DNA from: Streptomyces hygroscopicus subsp. hygroscopicus
Lineage (GTDB): Bacteria; Actinomycetota; Actinomycetes; Streptomycetales; Streptomycetaceae
DNA length: 64,000 nucleotides
NCBI RefSeq assembly: GCF_030269125.1
Contig: NZ_BSSM01000006.1
Location: forward strand, 248,001 to 312,000
Direction of reading: 5' to 3'
Positions within the stretch are counted from its first letter, which is position 1; each line of letters opens with the position of its first letter. The notes under the pieces were generated by a model. The model was not told the origin of the DNA. It searched no databases and saw nothing but the letters and a program-made list of their open reading frames with translations. Below, in pieces: positions 25,433 through 33,542 of the stretch. A program made the position numbers and the translations under genes.

Positions 25433-26899
25433 TCAGCAGCCGGAGTCGGCGAGGACGAAGTAGCCCGGGGAGGTCTCCTTCAGGGTGTGGGTGATGGCGA
25501 CGTTGTACAGACCCATGGCCTGGTTCGAGCCGTCGGCGTAGGTGTAACCGCCGCTCTGGTGCGCGCGGCCGGCCTGGACCTGGTTGTAGTTGTTGTCGGT
25601 GTAGCACTGGGGCGCGGAACCCGTCGTCGTCGCCGTGACCGGCGCGGACGACGCGCCGACGGCGCCCGAGGAGTCGACCGCGGCGACGGTGTAGTGGTAG
25701 GCGGTACCGGCGGACAGGCCGGTGTCGGTGTACGCGGTGCTCGTCGTGGAGCCGGTCTTCGTGCCGTCGCGGTAGACCACGTAGGAGGCGGCGCCGCTGA
25801 CGGGGCTCCACGACAACGAGGCGCCGGTGTCGGTCGTGCCGGTCACCGTGAGACCGGACGGCGCGGGCAGCGACCCGGTGCCGCCCTGGCCGGCACCGCC
25901 GTCCAGCCCCCAGAACTTCGCGGTGTAGTAACTGGAGCAGATGTAGTCGAGGTAGTAGGCCCCCGTGCCGCCGCACTGGTCGGCGCCGGAACCGGGGTGC
26001 ACGGCGAGGCCGTGGGTCATGCCGGAGATCGAGAACAACGCGACCGCGGGCCTGCCGGCGCCGTCGTCGTAGAGGCTCTCGGTGGTGCCCCCGGGCAGGC
26101 TCTGGGTACTGGAGGCCGTCTGGCCGATGCCCCAGACGTCGGTCCACTGGTCGCGCAGCTCCGTGCCGTTGACCGGGGTGACGGTGGTGTCGGAGGTGCC
26201 CTGCCAGATGGCGACCCGCGGCCAGGTACCCGAGTAACCCGGGTAGGAGTTGCGGACCTTGTCGCCCCACTGCCTCGGGGTGAGGTTCTGGTTGCTGTTC
26301 TGGCAGCCGGAGGCGGCGGTCAGGGTGGTGGCGCACTGCGCGGGGATGCCGGAGTCCACGGCGCCGCCCGCGAACACGTCCGGGTAGTCGGCGAGCAGGT
26401 CCGCGGTCATGCCGCCGCCCGCGGACAGGCCGGTGACGTAGACGCGGCCGCGGTCCGAGCCGTACTGCGCCACGGCGGTGGCGACCATCTGCCGGATCGA
26501 GGCGGCCTCGCCCTTGTCCCGGGTGTCCTTGGTCGAGTCGAACCAACTGAAGCAGGACAGGCTGTTGTTGGCCGTACTGGTCTGGGGGTAGACGACGGCG
26601 AAGCCCCACTGGTCGGCGAACTTCTGCCAGCCCGAGTGCGCGTGGTAGTCGCTCGCGGACTGGGTGCACCCGTGCAGGGCCACGACCAGGGGGGCGTTCG
26701 CGGGCAGGTTGGACGGCGCGTACTCGTACATCGCCAGGTTGCCGGGGTTGGAGCCGAAGTTCGTGACCTGCTGGAGGGTGCCTGCGGCGGCCGCGCTCGT
26801 GGCGAGGGGGGTGACGGCGGTGAGGCCCGCGGCGCACAGGGCCAGTACGGCGGCCTGTGCGGTGCGCCGGAAGAATCCGCGCCAGGGGCTGTGAGACAT
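25433..26899 (-). CDS. Secreted PHB-depolymerase-family esterase with fibronectin III domain
   Basis: 488 residues. Signal peptide about 1-39. The alpha/beta-hydrolase domain (about 41-330) has oxyanion motif LHGCTQ at 75-80, lipase box GLSAG with S159, and later candidate Asp (TSDTTVTP) and His (GMTHG). A fibronectin III domain (about 350-435) and a C-terminal 50-residue module with two Cys follow; the latter may bind polymer. The family includes extracellular polyhydroxybutyrate depolymerases, feruloyl and acetylxylan esterases. The divergent 3-hydroxybutyrate dehydrogenase gene favours a PHB role. ATG 26899 has GGAGG at good spacing. Confidence 0.88.
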   Translation of the reverse strand: MSHSPWRGFFRRTAQAAVLALCAAGLTAVTPLATSAAAAGTLQQVTNFGSNPGNLAMYEYAPSNLPANAPLVVALHGCTQSASDYHAHSGWQKFADQWGFAVVYPQTSTANNSLSCFSWFDSTKDTRDKGEAASIRQMVATAVAQYGSDRGRVYVTGLSAGGGMTADLLADYPDVFAGGAVDSGIPAQCATTLTAASGCQNSNQNLTPRQWGDKVRNSYPGYSGTWPRVAIWQGTSDTTVTPVNGTELRDQWTDVWGIGQTASSTQSLPGGTTESLYDDGAGRPAVALFSISGMTHGLAVHPGSGADQCGGTGAYYLDYICSSYYTAKFWGLDGGAGQGGTGSLPAPSGLTVTGTTDTGASLSWSPVSGAASYVVYRDGTKTGSTTSTAYTDTGLSAGTAYHYTVAAVDSSGAVGASSAPVTATTTGSAPQCYTDNNYNQVQAGRAHQSGGYTYADGSNQAMGLYNVAITHTLKETSPGYFVLADSGC

Positions 26900-27183
26900 G
26901 GGGCGCCTCCGATGGGTGGTGGGGAGGAAGCGGAACGTACGACCGGCCGCGCCGCCGCGCCATGTGAGGGGCAGCCAGGGCCGCGGTGTCCGGCGTGGCG
27001 TACCCAGCCATGGTGTCGGCGGGGGTGCTGTGAGACGTGCGGGGGCGGGCACGCCGGCGCACGTGGGCGGGACCCGGCGTCCTCCCGCCGTCGGCGCATG
27101 GTGGCGACGCCCATCCCGGCCTTCGGAAATATGTCGGCAGGCCACGTGTCTCCCCCCGGACTTCCTGCCTACCGTGATCGGCC

Positions 27184-28011
27184 ATGGACAGGACCAAGAG
27201 CTCCGCCGAGGGCTCGCCCCAGCATCCCGCACCCGGTGCCGCCGCCGCGGCAGGACTGGCCTCCACCCGGTTCCTCACCGGCCGCAAGGCGCTGGTCACC
27301 GGTGCGGCCAGCGGGATCGGCCGGGCCTGCGCCGAGGGCTTCGCCGCGGCCGGCGCCGAGGTCTACGTGGTGGACCGGGCCGCCGAAGCCGCCAAGGAGG
27401 TGGCCGGGGCGATCGGCGGCACAGCGATCGTCGCCGACCTCTCCGAGGCCGAGGCCGTCGACGCGCTGCCGGACGACGCCGACATCGTGGTCAACAACGC
27501 GGGCCTGCAACACGTCGCGCCGGTGCACGAGTTCCCTCCGGAGCGCTTCACGCTGATCCAGCGGGTCATGGTGGAGGCGCCGTTCCGCATCCTGCGCCGC
27601 ACCCTGCCGCACATGTACGCGGGGGCGTGGGGCCGGGTGGTGAACATCTCCTCGGTGCACGGCCTGCGGGCCAGCCCCTACAAGTCGGCGTACGTCACGG
27701 CGAAGCACGCGCTGGAGGGGCTGAGCAAGGTGGTCGCCCTGGAGGGCGCGGCGCACGGCGTGACCAGCAACTGCCTCAACCCCGGGTACGTCCGCACACC
27801 GCTGGTGGAGAAGCAGATCGCCGCCCAGGCACTCGCCCACGGCATCCCGGCGGCGGACGTGATGGACCAGGTGTTCCTGGAACGCACCGCGATCAAGCGG
27901 CTGATCGAACCGGCCGAGGTCGCCGAGGCGGCCCTGTGGCTGTGCACCGACCGCAGCGCCGGTCTGACCGGCATCTCGATCCCCCTGGACGGCGGCTGGA
28001 CCGCGCACTGA
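27184..28011 (+). CDS. bdhA: 3-hydroxybutyrate dehydrogenase (SDR family)
   Basis: 275 residues with about 30 extra N-terminal residues before the Rossmann fold. The TGAASGIG cofactor loop is at 39-46, NNAG at 104-107, catalytic Ser in NISSVHG (156-157), Y170 and K174 in YVTAK. The C-terminal half (VFLERTAIKRLIEPAEVAEAALWLCTDRS...SIPLDGGWTAH) is typical of BdhA rather than general SDRs. It oxidises (R)-3-hydroxybutyrate to acetoacetate with NAD+. Divergent from the PHB-depolymerase gene 284 bases away, so depolymerase product could feed it directly. Confidence 0.87.
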   Translation: MDRTKSSAEGSPQHPAPGAAAAAGLASTRFLTGRKALVTGAASGIGRACAEGFAAAGAEVYVVDRAAEAAKEVAGAIGGTAIVADLSEAEAVDALPDDADIVVNNAGLQHVAPVHEFPPERFTLIQRVMVEAPFRILRRTLPHMYAGAWGRVVNISSVHGLRASPYKSAYVTAKHALEGLSKVVALEGAAHGVTSNCLNPGYVRTPLVEKQIAAQALAHGIPAADVMDQVFLERTAIKRLIEPAEVAEAALWLCTDRSAGLTGISIPLDGGWTAH

Positions 28012-28017
28012 CGCCCC

Positions 28018-28048
28018 GTCACCCGTCGTTCGTGCGACGGCGGGTGAC
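28018..28048 (+). terminator. Hairpin directly after bdhA
   Basis: GTCACCC and GTCG pair with CGAC and GGGTGAC around a 6-base loop, with a 3-base bulge. It starts 6 bases past the bdhA stop. Confidence 0.55.
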
Positions 28049-28079
28049 CGCCCCGGCGGCCGGGCGGCGACACGCCCTC

Positions 28080-28110
28080 GCCGTCCGGCGTCTTCCCGTC
28101 GCCGGACGGC
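28080..28110 (+). terminator. Second strong hairpin downstream of bdhA
   Basis: Perfect 11-bp arms GCCGTCCGGCG and CGCCGGACGGC with a 9-base loop. It either backs up bdhA termination or lies in the leader of the small HTH gene at 28177. Confidence 0.65.
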
Positions 28111-28176
28111 GCTCGGACGCATGGACGGCGGCGACGCGGGCAACCGGTGATCACGTCTCGCGAGAGGGAGATCACC

Positions 28177-28434
28177 GTGCACAAGGGGAAATGGATAACC
28201 GGCGGCGCGCGCGAGGAGCTGGCCGAAGCCTTCGCCAGGGAGTACCGGGAGGGGCGATCGATCCGTGCCCTGGCCGAGGCGCACGGCCGGTCGTACGGGT
28301 TCGTGCACCGCCTGCTCACCGAAGCGGGCGTACCCCTGCGGCCCCGGGGAGGCGATGTGCGCACACCGTCCACGGCGTCGGGAGCCGTGCATACGGTGCC
28401 GGAGCGGGGGCAGACGGCATGCCGGAGAGAGTAG
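28177..28434 (+). CDS. Small helix-turn-helix protein
   Basis: 85 residues. The segment about 12-55 reads EELAEAFAREYREGRSIRALAEAHGRSYGFVHRLLTEAGVPLRPRGG, a compact homeodomain-like HTH of the kind found as short stand-alone proteins in Streptomyces. The tail is disordered. GTG 28177 is preferred over GTG 28147 because AGAGGGAG precedes it. It lies 57 bases ahead of a DUF5133 gene; the two may be co-transcribed. Target unknown. Confidence 0.75.
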   Translation: MHKGKWITGGAREELAEAFAREYREGRSIRALAEAHGRSYGFVHRLLTEAGVPLRPRGGDVRTPSTASGAVHTVPERGQTACRRE

Positions 28435-28491
28435 ATCTCCTTTCCGTTCCGGGCCGAGCCGACGGCCCGTCACCTCAGGGAGGACGTCGCC

Positions 28492-28737
28492 GTGTCGCTG
28501 CCCGCGGAGAAGGAACTGCGTACGGTACTGGCCCGGTTCGCCGATGCCCGCTTCCGCCATGACCTGCTGCCCACCGGTCAGTCGAGCCGGGAGCTGGAGG
28601 AGACCTCCCGCGCGCTGTGCGTGATGACCGGCGCCCGGACGGTGGAAGAGGCGCTCGCCACGGCCGACGCCCTCCTGGAACAGCTGCGGGCGAACCGCCG
28701 TGCGGTCACCGGGTCGTCCCGGGCCCTGGCCGCCTGA
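28492..28737 (+). CDS. DUF5133 protein
   Basis: 81 residues starting at GTG 28492 with a GGGAGGA site. The whole protein matches the DUF5133 pattern: LPAEKELRTVLARFADARFRHDLLPTG, SRELEETSRALCVMTGARTVEEAL, then a helical end. This small actinobacterial family often sits beside short HTH genes, as here. Function unknown. Confidence 0.75.
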   Translation: MSLPAEKELRTVLARFADARFRHDLLPTGQSSRELEETSRALCVMTGARTVEEALATADALLEQLRANRRAVTGSSRALAA

Positions 28738-28808
28738 AGCCGGGGAGCCGCCGGCGATCTCGGGCACGTGCGTCTTCGCTCCTCGTTCCCCGCCCGAAAG
28801 AGAGCCAG

Positions 28809-29654
28809 ATGACCATACCGGTGCGCCCTCTGCGGCGCGTGCGCCGAGAGCGGCGGTTCGATCTGCGGACGACCACATGGTTCTTCGTCCTGCTCGCGAT
28901 CGCCCTCTGCCTCCTCGCGCTCGTGGTGCGCCTCGCGGCGGGTGTCGCCGAGCGTCGTCCGCTGTGGGCCGCCGTCCTGGCCGTGCTCGGCGTCGCCGGG
29001 GGCCTGCTCTGGCGGCCGGGTCGTGGCGGCCTGAACGCCGGGAGATGCGCCCGGCGGGCCGCCCGCGCTCTGGAGGAGGGAGCCGAGGCGGCGTCCGGCA
29101 GTCTCCACCCCGCCGCGGCCGGCGAGACCGCGGTACCGGACACCGGACGCGACGAGGAGTGTCCTCGCCCGGACGACGAGCCGCCGGCCGTGACCGCCGC
29201 GCCGGACGGGGACGGCGGGGAGCCCACGGCTGTGCTCGGACTCCCGGACGCCTACGCGGGGTTGGACCCCGAAGGATTCGAGCGGGCCGTCGCCGGCCTG
29301 TGCCTCCGGGAGGGCTGCCGCGAGGTCGAGGTGGTGGGGGGAGCCGGCGATCTGGGGGCGGACGTCGTCGCGGTCACCGCGGAGGGGCTGCGCGTGGTCA
29401 TCCAGTGCAAGCAGTACGGCGACAGCCACAAGGTGGGCTCACAGGACCTCCAGCGCTTCGGCGGCACCTGTTTCACCATCCACGAGGCCGATGTCGCGGC
29501 GCTCGTCACCACCGGCGAGTTCACGGCACCCGCGCTCGACTACGCGCGGCAGTGCGGCATCGTCTGCGTGGACGGCGCCGAACTGGAGGCATGGCGCCGG
29601 GGCACGGGCCCGAGCCCCTGGCATCCGCGCTCGTACTCCAGCGGTAGATCGTGA
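28809..29654 (+). CDS. Membrane-anchored Mrr-type restriction endonuclease
   Basis: 281 residues. Two hydrophobic helices (about 23-43 and 52-68) form a hairpin anchor. An acidic, low-complexity linker runs to about 140. The Mrr catalytic domain occupies about 150-260, with the PD-(D/E)xK-like core D185 in LGADVV and Q199-x-K201 in VIQCKQYG. Mrr domains cut DNA, often methylated or foreign. The two-helix form fused to a nuclease resembles membrane-tethered defence or DNA-uptake-checking proteins (inference). ATG 28809 lies 71 bases past DUF5133 and may share its transcript. It abuts an IS701 scrap downstream. Confidence 0.83.
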   Translation: MTIPVRPLRRVRRERRFDLRTTTWFFVLLAIALCLLALVVRLAAGVAERRPLWAAVLAVLGVAGGLLWRPGRGGLNAGRCARRAARALEEGAEAASGSLHPAAAGETAVPDTGRDEECPRPDDEPPAVTAAPDGDGGEPTAVLGLPDAYAGLDPEGFERAVAGLCLREGCREVEVVGGAGDLGADVVAVTAEGLRVVIQCKQYGDSHKVGSQDLQRFGGTCFTIHEADVAALVTTGEFTAPALDYARQCGIVCVDGAELEAWRRGTGPSPWHPRSYSSGRS

Positions 29655-29720
29655 TCCCGCTTGCGGGGGCTGGGGCGGACATGGGTGCGGCCAGCGTCGA
29701 TCACCGGTGTGTGAAGACAA

Positions 29721-29943
29721 ACGATCGTACGGTGGCCACAGGTCACAGCGCAGACCCTGCCCCGGCAGGGGTCGTTCGACGCCTTGACGGGGCGCATCGC
29801 AGGCCGGTTCGCCCGGCTTGAACCCCGTCGTCGGATACGGCGGTTGGTGCTGGGACTGCTCTCGGATCCGCCCCGGAAGAACTGCCGGACCCTCGCGGAG
29901 TGGGCTGGGGAGGCGACCCAGGACGGCATGCAGCACCTGCTAA
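29721..29943 (+). mobile_element. IS701-family transposase 5' fragment
   Basis: One open stretch contains FDALTGRIAGRFARLEPRRR, RRLVLGLLSDPPRKN and LAEWAGEATQDGMQHLLS. This is the conserved beginning of IS701-type DDE transposases (FARxEPRRRA...LLSxxxRKNxWxLAExAGxxxPxGxQxLL). It stops where the SnoaL-like gene's 3' end begins on the other strand, and about 85% of the transposase is missing. There is no clear start codon with a ribosome site. Inverted repeats were not found. Confidence 0.68.
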
Positions 29944-29944
29944 G

Positions 29945-30388
29945 TCACCCTTGCTGGTCCATCGCGGCGAGCAACTGGCTCGCGCGTCCATCCGCCGCGG
30001 CGAAGGCAAGGTGGTCGTGGTAGTCGCGGGTCTCGATGATCAGGCCGTCCCTCACGCGGAGGACCTGGACGTTGGCGGTGCGGAAGGTACGACCAGTGGC
30101 GGGGTACAGGCCCTCGTAATCGAACTCGGCGATCACCACTTCGGGGTCGTCGGTCTCGTGGATGCGGATGTTCTCGGTACGTAGGCGAACCGCGTCAGAG
30201 GCCTCCAGGGCGTCGAAGCGCTTACGTAGCTCCGCCCGGCCGTGGATGCGGCGTGGAGGAACTGGCGAGAAGACGATCTCCACCTCGGCGTCCTCCGCGT
30301 AGAGCTCGGGGAGTTCGCTCCACCTGCCCGCCGAGATGAGACCCGTCAATCGCCCGAAGATCTCGCGGGGCGTAGCTGGTGCAGACAT
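29945..30388 (-). CDS. SnoaL-like / NTF2-fold protein
   Basis: 147 residues, a single NTF2-like domain: IFGRLTGLISAGRWSELPELYAEDAEVEIVF, RIHGRAELRKRF, then VVIAEFDYEG...VQVLRVRDGLIIETRDYHDHLAFA. Members are ketosteroid-isomerase-like or lyase/cyclase enzymes, or small binding proteins. ATG 30388 follows GGAGGT. Divergent from a TetR gene with an inverted repeat between them, so it is probably that regulator's target. The pair is flanked by a transposase fragment, and the sequence looks less GC-extreme than its neighbours. Confidence 0.82.
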   Translation of the reverse strand: MSAPATPREIFGRLTGLISAGRWSELPELYAEDAEVEIVFSPVPPRRIHGRAELRKRFDALEASDAVRLRTENIRIHETDDPEVVIAEFDYEGLYPATGRTFRTANVQVLRVRDGLIIETRDYHDHLAFAAADGRASQLLAAMDQQG

Positions 30389-30412
30389 GGCTGACCTCCG
30401 TGATCCCGCCAC

Positions 30413-30428
30413 CTATAATCGGATAGGC
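30413..30428. promoter_or_regulatory. Inverted repeat between divergent SnoaL-like and TetR genes
   Basis: CCTATAATCGGATAGG has 5-bp arms CCTAT/ATAGG and a 6-base centre, and includes TATAAT-like -10 sequence. It is the likely operator and promoter core for the two genes; inference from position and symmetry. Confidence 0.55.
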
Positions 30429-30488
30429 GACTCCGGTTCCGACGATACGGATACACGACTCCGCTTGTCCAGGCATGGTGAGGACCAC

Positions 30489-31124
30489 TTGACGACAGAT
30501 CAGACTTCCCCCGCCACAGGCGTGAAGCCCTTGCGTGCCGACGCACGGCGAAACCGCGCGCGGCTGCTGGAGGTCGCCGAGGCGGTCTTCACCGAGCGAG
30601 GTACGGGTGCCTCGACGGAGGAGATCGCCCGGGAGGCGAAGGTCGGCATTGCCACCGTGTTCCGACATTTCCCCACCAAGGAAGCCCTGCTCGAAGCGGT
30701 GCTCGTCCGGCGATTGGAACGGCTGGCCGAGGAGGGGCGCCGCCTGATGGTCGAGACCGGGCCGACGTACGCCCTCTTCGCGTTCTTCGACCTGGTACTG
30801 GATCAGTCCCCGGTCAAGAATGCCTTCGCTGCGGCGCTCGCGGACGCGGGAGTCGATGTGCGGGCCGCTACCTCTGAGGCCGGGCGAGCCCTGCGCGAGG
30901 TGCTCACCGCGCTCCTCGACGGCGCCCAGCGGGCTGGTGTGGTGCGACGGGACCTGGAGGTACCGGAGTTGACGGCGATCCTGGTGGGCACCTGCCGCAT
31001 GCTGGAACACCTGGACGGCCACCCGGAGTCCGCGAAGCGCGCCCGAGCGGTCGTCCGAGACGGGCTGAAGGCGTGCACCGGGAGCCCGGAAGGGCCCTTG
31101 CCTCAAGGACCTGCCCACTCCTGA
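30489..31124 (+). CDS. TetR-family regulator
   Basis: 211 residues from TTG 30489, the only in-frame start with a ribosome site (GTGAGGA). HTH about 16-60 with ASTEEIAREAKVGIATVFRHFPTKEALLEAV. The C-terminal half is a standard ligand pocket of SbtR/TetR type. ATG and GTG codons just upstream are out of frame. Probably represses itself and the SnoaL-like gene. A small hairpin follows the gene. Confidence 0.84.
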   Translation: MTTDQTSPATGVKPLRADARRNRARLLEVAEAVFTERGTGASTEEIAREAKVGIATVFRHFPTKEALLEAVLVRRLERLAEEGRRLMVETGPTYALFAFFDLVLDQSPVKNAFAAALADAGVDVRAATSEAGRALREVLTALLDGAQRAGVVRRDLEVPELTAILVGTCRMLEHLDGHPESAKRARAVVRDGLKACTGSPEGPLPQGPAHS

Positions 31125-31150
31125 AGGAGGAACGGGCAGCCTATGGTCCG

Positions 31151-31167
31151 GACGGTCTGAAACCGTC
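31151..31167. terminator. Short hairpin between TetR and S9 peptidase genes
   Basis: GACGGT-ctgaa-ACCGTC lies 27 bases past the TetR stop, between convergent genes. Only 6 bp, so weak. Confidence 0.4.
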
Positions 31168-31232
31168 AGGCTCACGATCTACCGCTGGAGTACCAGCCGG
31201 ACGAGGGCCGGCGCCGAGCACGCCCCGACCGG

Positions 31233-33542
31233 TCAGCCGCCCAGGTGCCGTTGCAGCCAGTCGGCCGCGGCGCGGCGGAAGAGCCGGCGGTTGTCGGCAC
31301 GGAGGAACTCGTGTCCCTCCTCGCGCAGGGTGAGGAGTTCGGCGTCGACGCCGCGCTCGCGTGCCGCCCGTACGAACTGCTCCGACTCCCCCGGCGGCAC
31401 ATTGGTGTCGTGCTCCCCGTGCACGGCGAACACCGGTGCCCGCAGCGCGTCGATGCGGGTCATCGGCGACAGCGCCCGCAGCAGTTCGCGGTCGTGTTCG
31501 GGATGGCCGTACTTGTGGGCCGCCGACTGCGCGATCCAGGGTTCGGTGCCCTCGAAGAACGTCGCCAGGTCCGACATGCCGCACACCGCGACGCCGGTGC
31601 GGAAGAGGTCCGGGTGCCAGACCAGGGAGGCGAAGGTGAGATAGCCGCCGTACGAACGGCCCATCACCGCCAGCCGGGACGGATCGGCCGGGCCGGCCAG
31701 TACCGCGTGGGCGGTGCAGTCCGCCACGTCGTCGAGGGCGGCGAACCGGCCCCTGCCCAGGTCCGCGTCGACGAACGACCGGCCGTATCCGGAGGAGCCG
31801 CGCACGTCGGGCGCGAAGATGTCCAGCCCGCGCCCGAGGATCTCGTGGTACAGCGGGTTGAGGACCGGGCGCTCCTGGTCCTCGGGACCACCGTGCAGGT
31901 AGATGACGCAGGGCGCCGGTTCGCCGGGATCGCGCCCCGGCGCGCGGTAGTACCAGCCGTTCAGCGGCAGCCCGTCCCGGGCGGTGGGCCGCAGGGGTAC
32001 CGGTCGCACGGGCGGCCGGCCCGGGGGAACGGCGTCCTCGTCCCGGGAGGACCACCGGGTGCGCACCGGGGTCGCGCCGTCGGGCAGCCACCAGATGCCG
32101 GGGCGGCGGCGGGACCCCGACAGGGCCAGCGCCAGCCGGTGGCCGGCGTCCGTGACGCGGGTGACCACTTCGTGGGGCAGGGGCACCTGCCGGTACGGGC
32201 CGGCCTCCGCCCCCGGCCAGGCGGACGGGTCCATGTCCAGGACCTCGACCTCGCTCATGCCCTGGACGTTCCAGGCGAGCACGGCGGTACCGCCGTCGCG
32301 GGCGCAGCGCAGCAGCTCCAGCTCGCTGCCCTCGCGCGCGGCACCGGTCGACCAGCCGAGCGGCCGCCCGTCCGGGTCGAGTTCGGCGGTGAGGAGGACG
32401 GCGAACTCCCGGTGGGCGTTGCTGCGCAGCCAGAGGGCGTCCGCGCGGGGTGAGAAGCTGCCGATCCACGGGTCCCCGTCGGCCACCGGCATCACACAGG
32501 TCGTCACATGGTCCGCGGTGCGCAGCACGACCGCCTCGCGCCGGCCGCGGGGTCCCCGGCGCAGCAGGGCGAGCGCCCCGTCGCGGCTGAGGTCGCACAC
32601 GCGCAGCGTCGCCGCGTCCCTCACGGCGGCGACCAGGACGGGGGCGGCGGCGCCGTCGGGGTCGACGAGGTACGCCGACAGTCCGTCGCCGAAGCCGGTC
32701 GCCTGCGAGGGCCGTCTGCCGCCCGGGACGCCGATCGCCCTCGCGCCGACCGTGACGGCGGCGGGTGACGGCAGCGCCGGGCCGGGGTCCGTGTGGGGAG
32801 GCGGGCCGAGCAGTTCCGTCTCGCCCGCGCGGCCCTGCCAGTGATCCGGCAGGCGGCCGTCGGCCGGGGCGGGGCCGGGGCCGGGGCCGTACGGGCCTGC
32901 CCCGGCGTCCGGGGCCGAGGCGGCGGAGGAGCCGGTGGGGACCGCGACGGTGACCGCGACCGCCGACCCGTCGTGCGCCCAGCAGCCCAGGTGGGCGGAG
33001 CTGCCCGGCTCGGCCCCAGCCAGGATGTGCCGGTCGCCGCCGTCGGGGCGGACGCACAGCACCCGGGTGTGCTCACCCCCGCCGGGAGCCGTGGTGTAGG
33101 CGATCCAGCGGCCGTCGGGCGACCAGGACACCTCCCGCACGGGGTCCGGCCCGTCGTCGAGCAGCCGTACGGCGTCGCCGTCGACGGTGCCCGTCCAGAG
33201 CTGGGGCACCCCGCCCCGGTCGCAGATGAAGGCGAGCCGGGTGCCGGCCGGGTCGGCCGAGGGGTACCAGCAGCCGTGCGCGATGAGCCGCGTCGTCGCC
33301 TCGCGCGGGCCCGAGGCGTTCGGCAGCGGGACGGGGGCGGGCGCGGCGAAGGCGGGGGCACGGCCGTCGGGGGCGGGCGGAGGCGCCTCGGCGGTCCCGC
33401 CGGGGCCCTCCGGGTGCGTCGGGTGGGTCGGGTGCGTCCCCTCCGCGTGCACGGTGGAGGGCCGTTCGGCACGGTCCGCGCCGGCGTCGGGGACGCGTTC
33501 CGCGACGGGCTCCCCGGTCAGATTCCGTGCGTCTGCAGCCAT
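31233..33542 (-). CDS. S9-family (prolyl oligopeptidase) serine peptidase of the NAGGN-like operon
   Basis: 769 residues. An N-terminal low-complexity region (to about 95) precedes a beta-propeller (about 100-510) with SADPAGTRLAFICDRGG and VSWSPDGRWIAYTT repeats. The C-terminal alpha/beta-hydrolase domain has S630 in GRSYGGY, D712 in HGEHDTNVP and H744 in EEGHEFL: a complete triad. It should cleave short peptides. The ATG at 33542 lies inside the end of the amidotransferase gene (25-base overlap), so the two are tightly coupled. In proteobacterial NAGGN loci an M42 peptidase is found instead. A short direct repeat THPTHPTHP lies near residue 40. Confidence 0.86.
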   Translation of the reverse strand: MAADARNLTGEPVAERVPDAGADRAERPSTVHAEGTHPTHPTHPEGPGGTAEAPPPAPDGRAPAFAAPAPVPLPNASGPREATTRLIAHGCWYPSADPAGTRLAFICDRGGVPQLWTGTVDGDAVRLLDDGPDPVREVSWSPDGRWIAYTTAPGGGEHTRVLCVRPDGGDRHILAGAEPGSSAHLGCWAHDGSAVAVTVAVPTGSSAASAPDAGAGPYGPGPGPAPADGRLPDHWQGRAGETELLGPPPHTDPGPALPSPAAVTVGARAIGVPGGRRPSQATGFGDGLSAYLVDPDGAAAPVLVAAVRDAATLRVCDLSRDGALALLRRGPRGRREAVVLRTADHVTTCVMPVADGDPWIGSFSPRADALWLRSNAHREFAVLLTAELDPDGRPLGWSTGAAREGSELELLRCARDGGTAVLAWNVQGMSEVEVLDMDPSAWPGAEAGPYRQVPLPHEVVTRVTDAGHRLALALSGSRRRPGIWWLPDGATPVRTRWSSRDEDAVPPGRPPVRPVPLRPTARDGLPLNGWYYRAPGRDPGEPAPCVIYLHGGPEDQERPVLNPLYHEILGRGLDIFAPDVRGSSGYGRSFVDADLGRGRFAALDDVADCTAHAVLAGPADPSRLAVMGRSYGGYLTFASLVWHPDLFRTGVAVCGMSDLATFFEGTEPWIAQSAAHKYGHPEHDRELLRALSPMTRIDALRAPVFAVHGEHDTNVPPGESEQFVRAARERGVDAELLTLREEGHEFLRADNRRLFRRAAADWLQRHLGG

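Noticed and set aside
25352..27556. 734-codon plus-strand frame across the PHB-depolymerase gene
   Set aside because: Antisense shadow, Gly/Val/Arg-rich, no family features, and it would also overlap bdhA.
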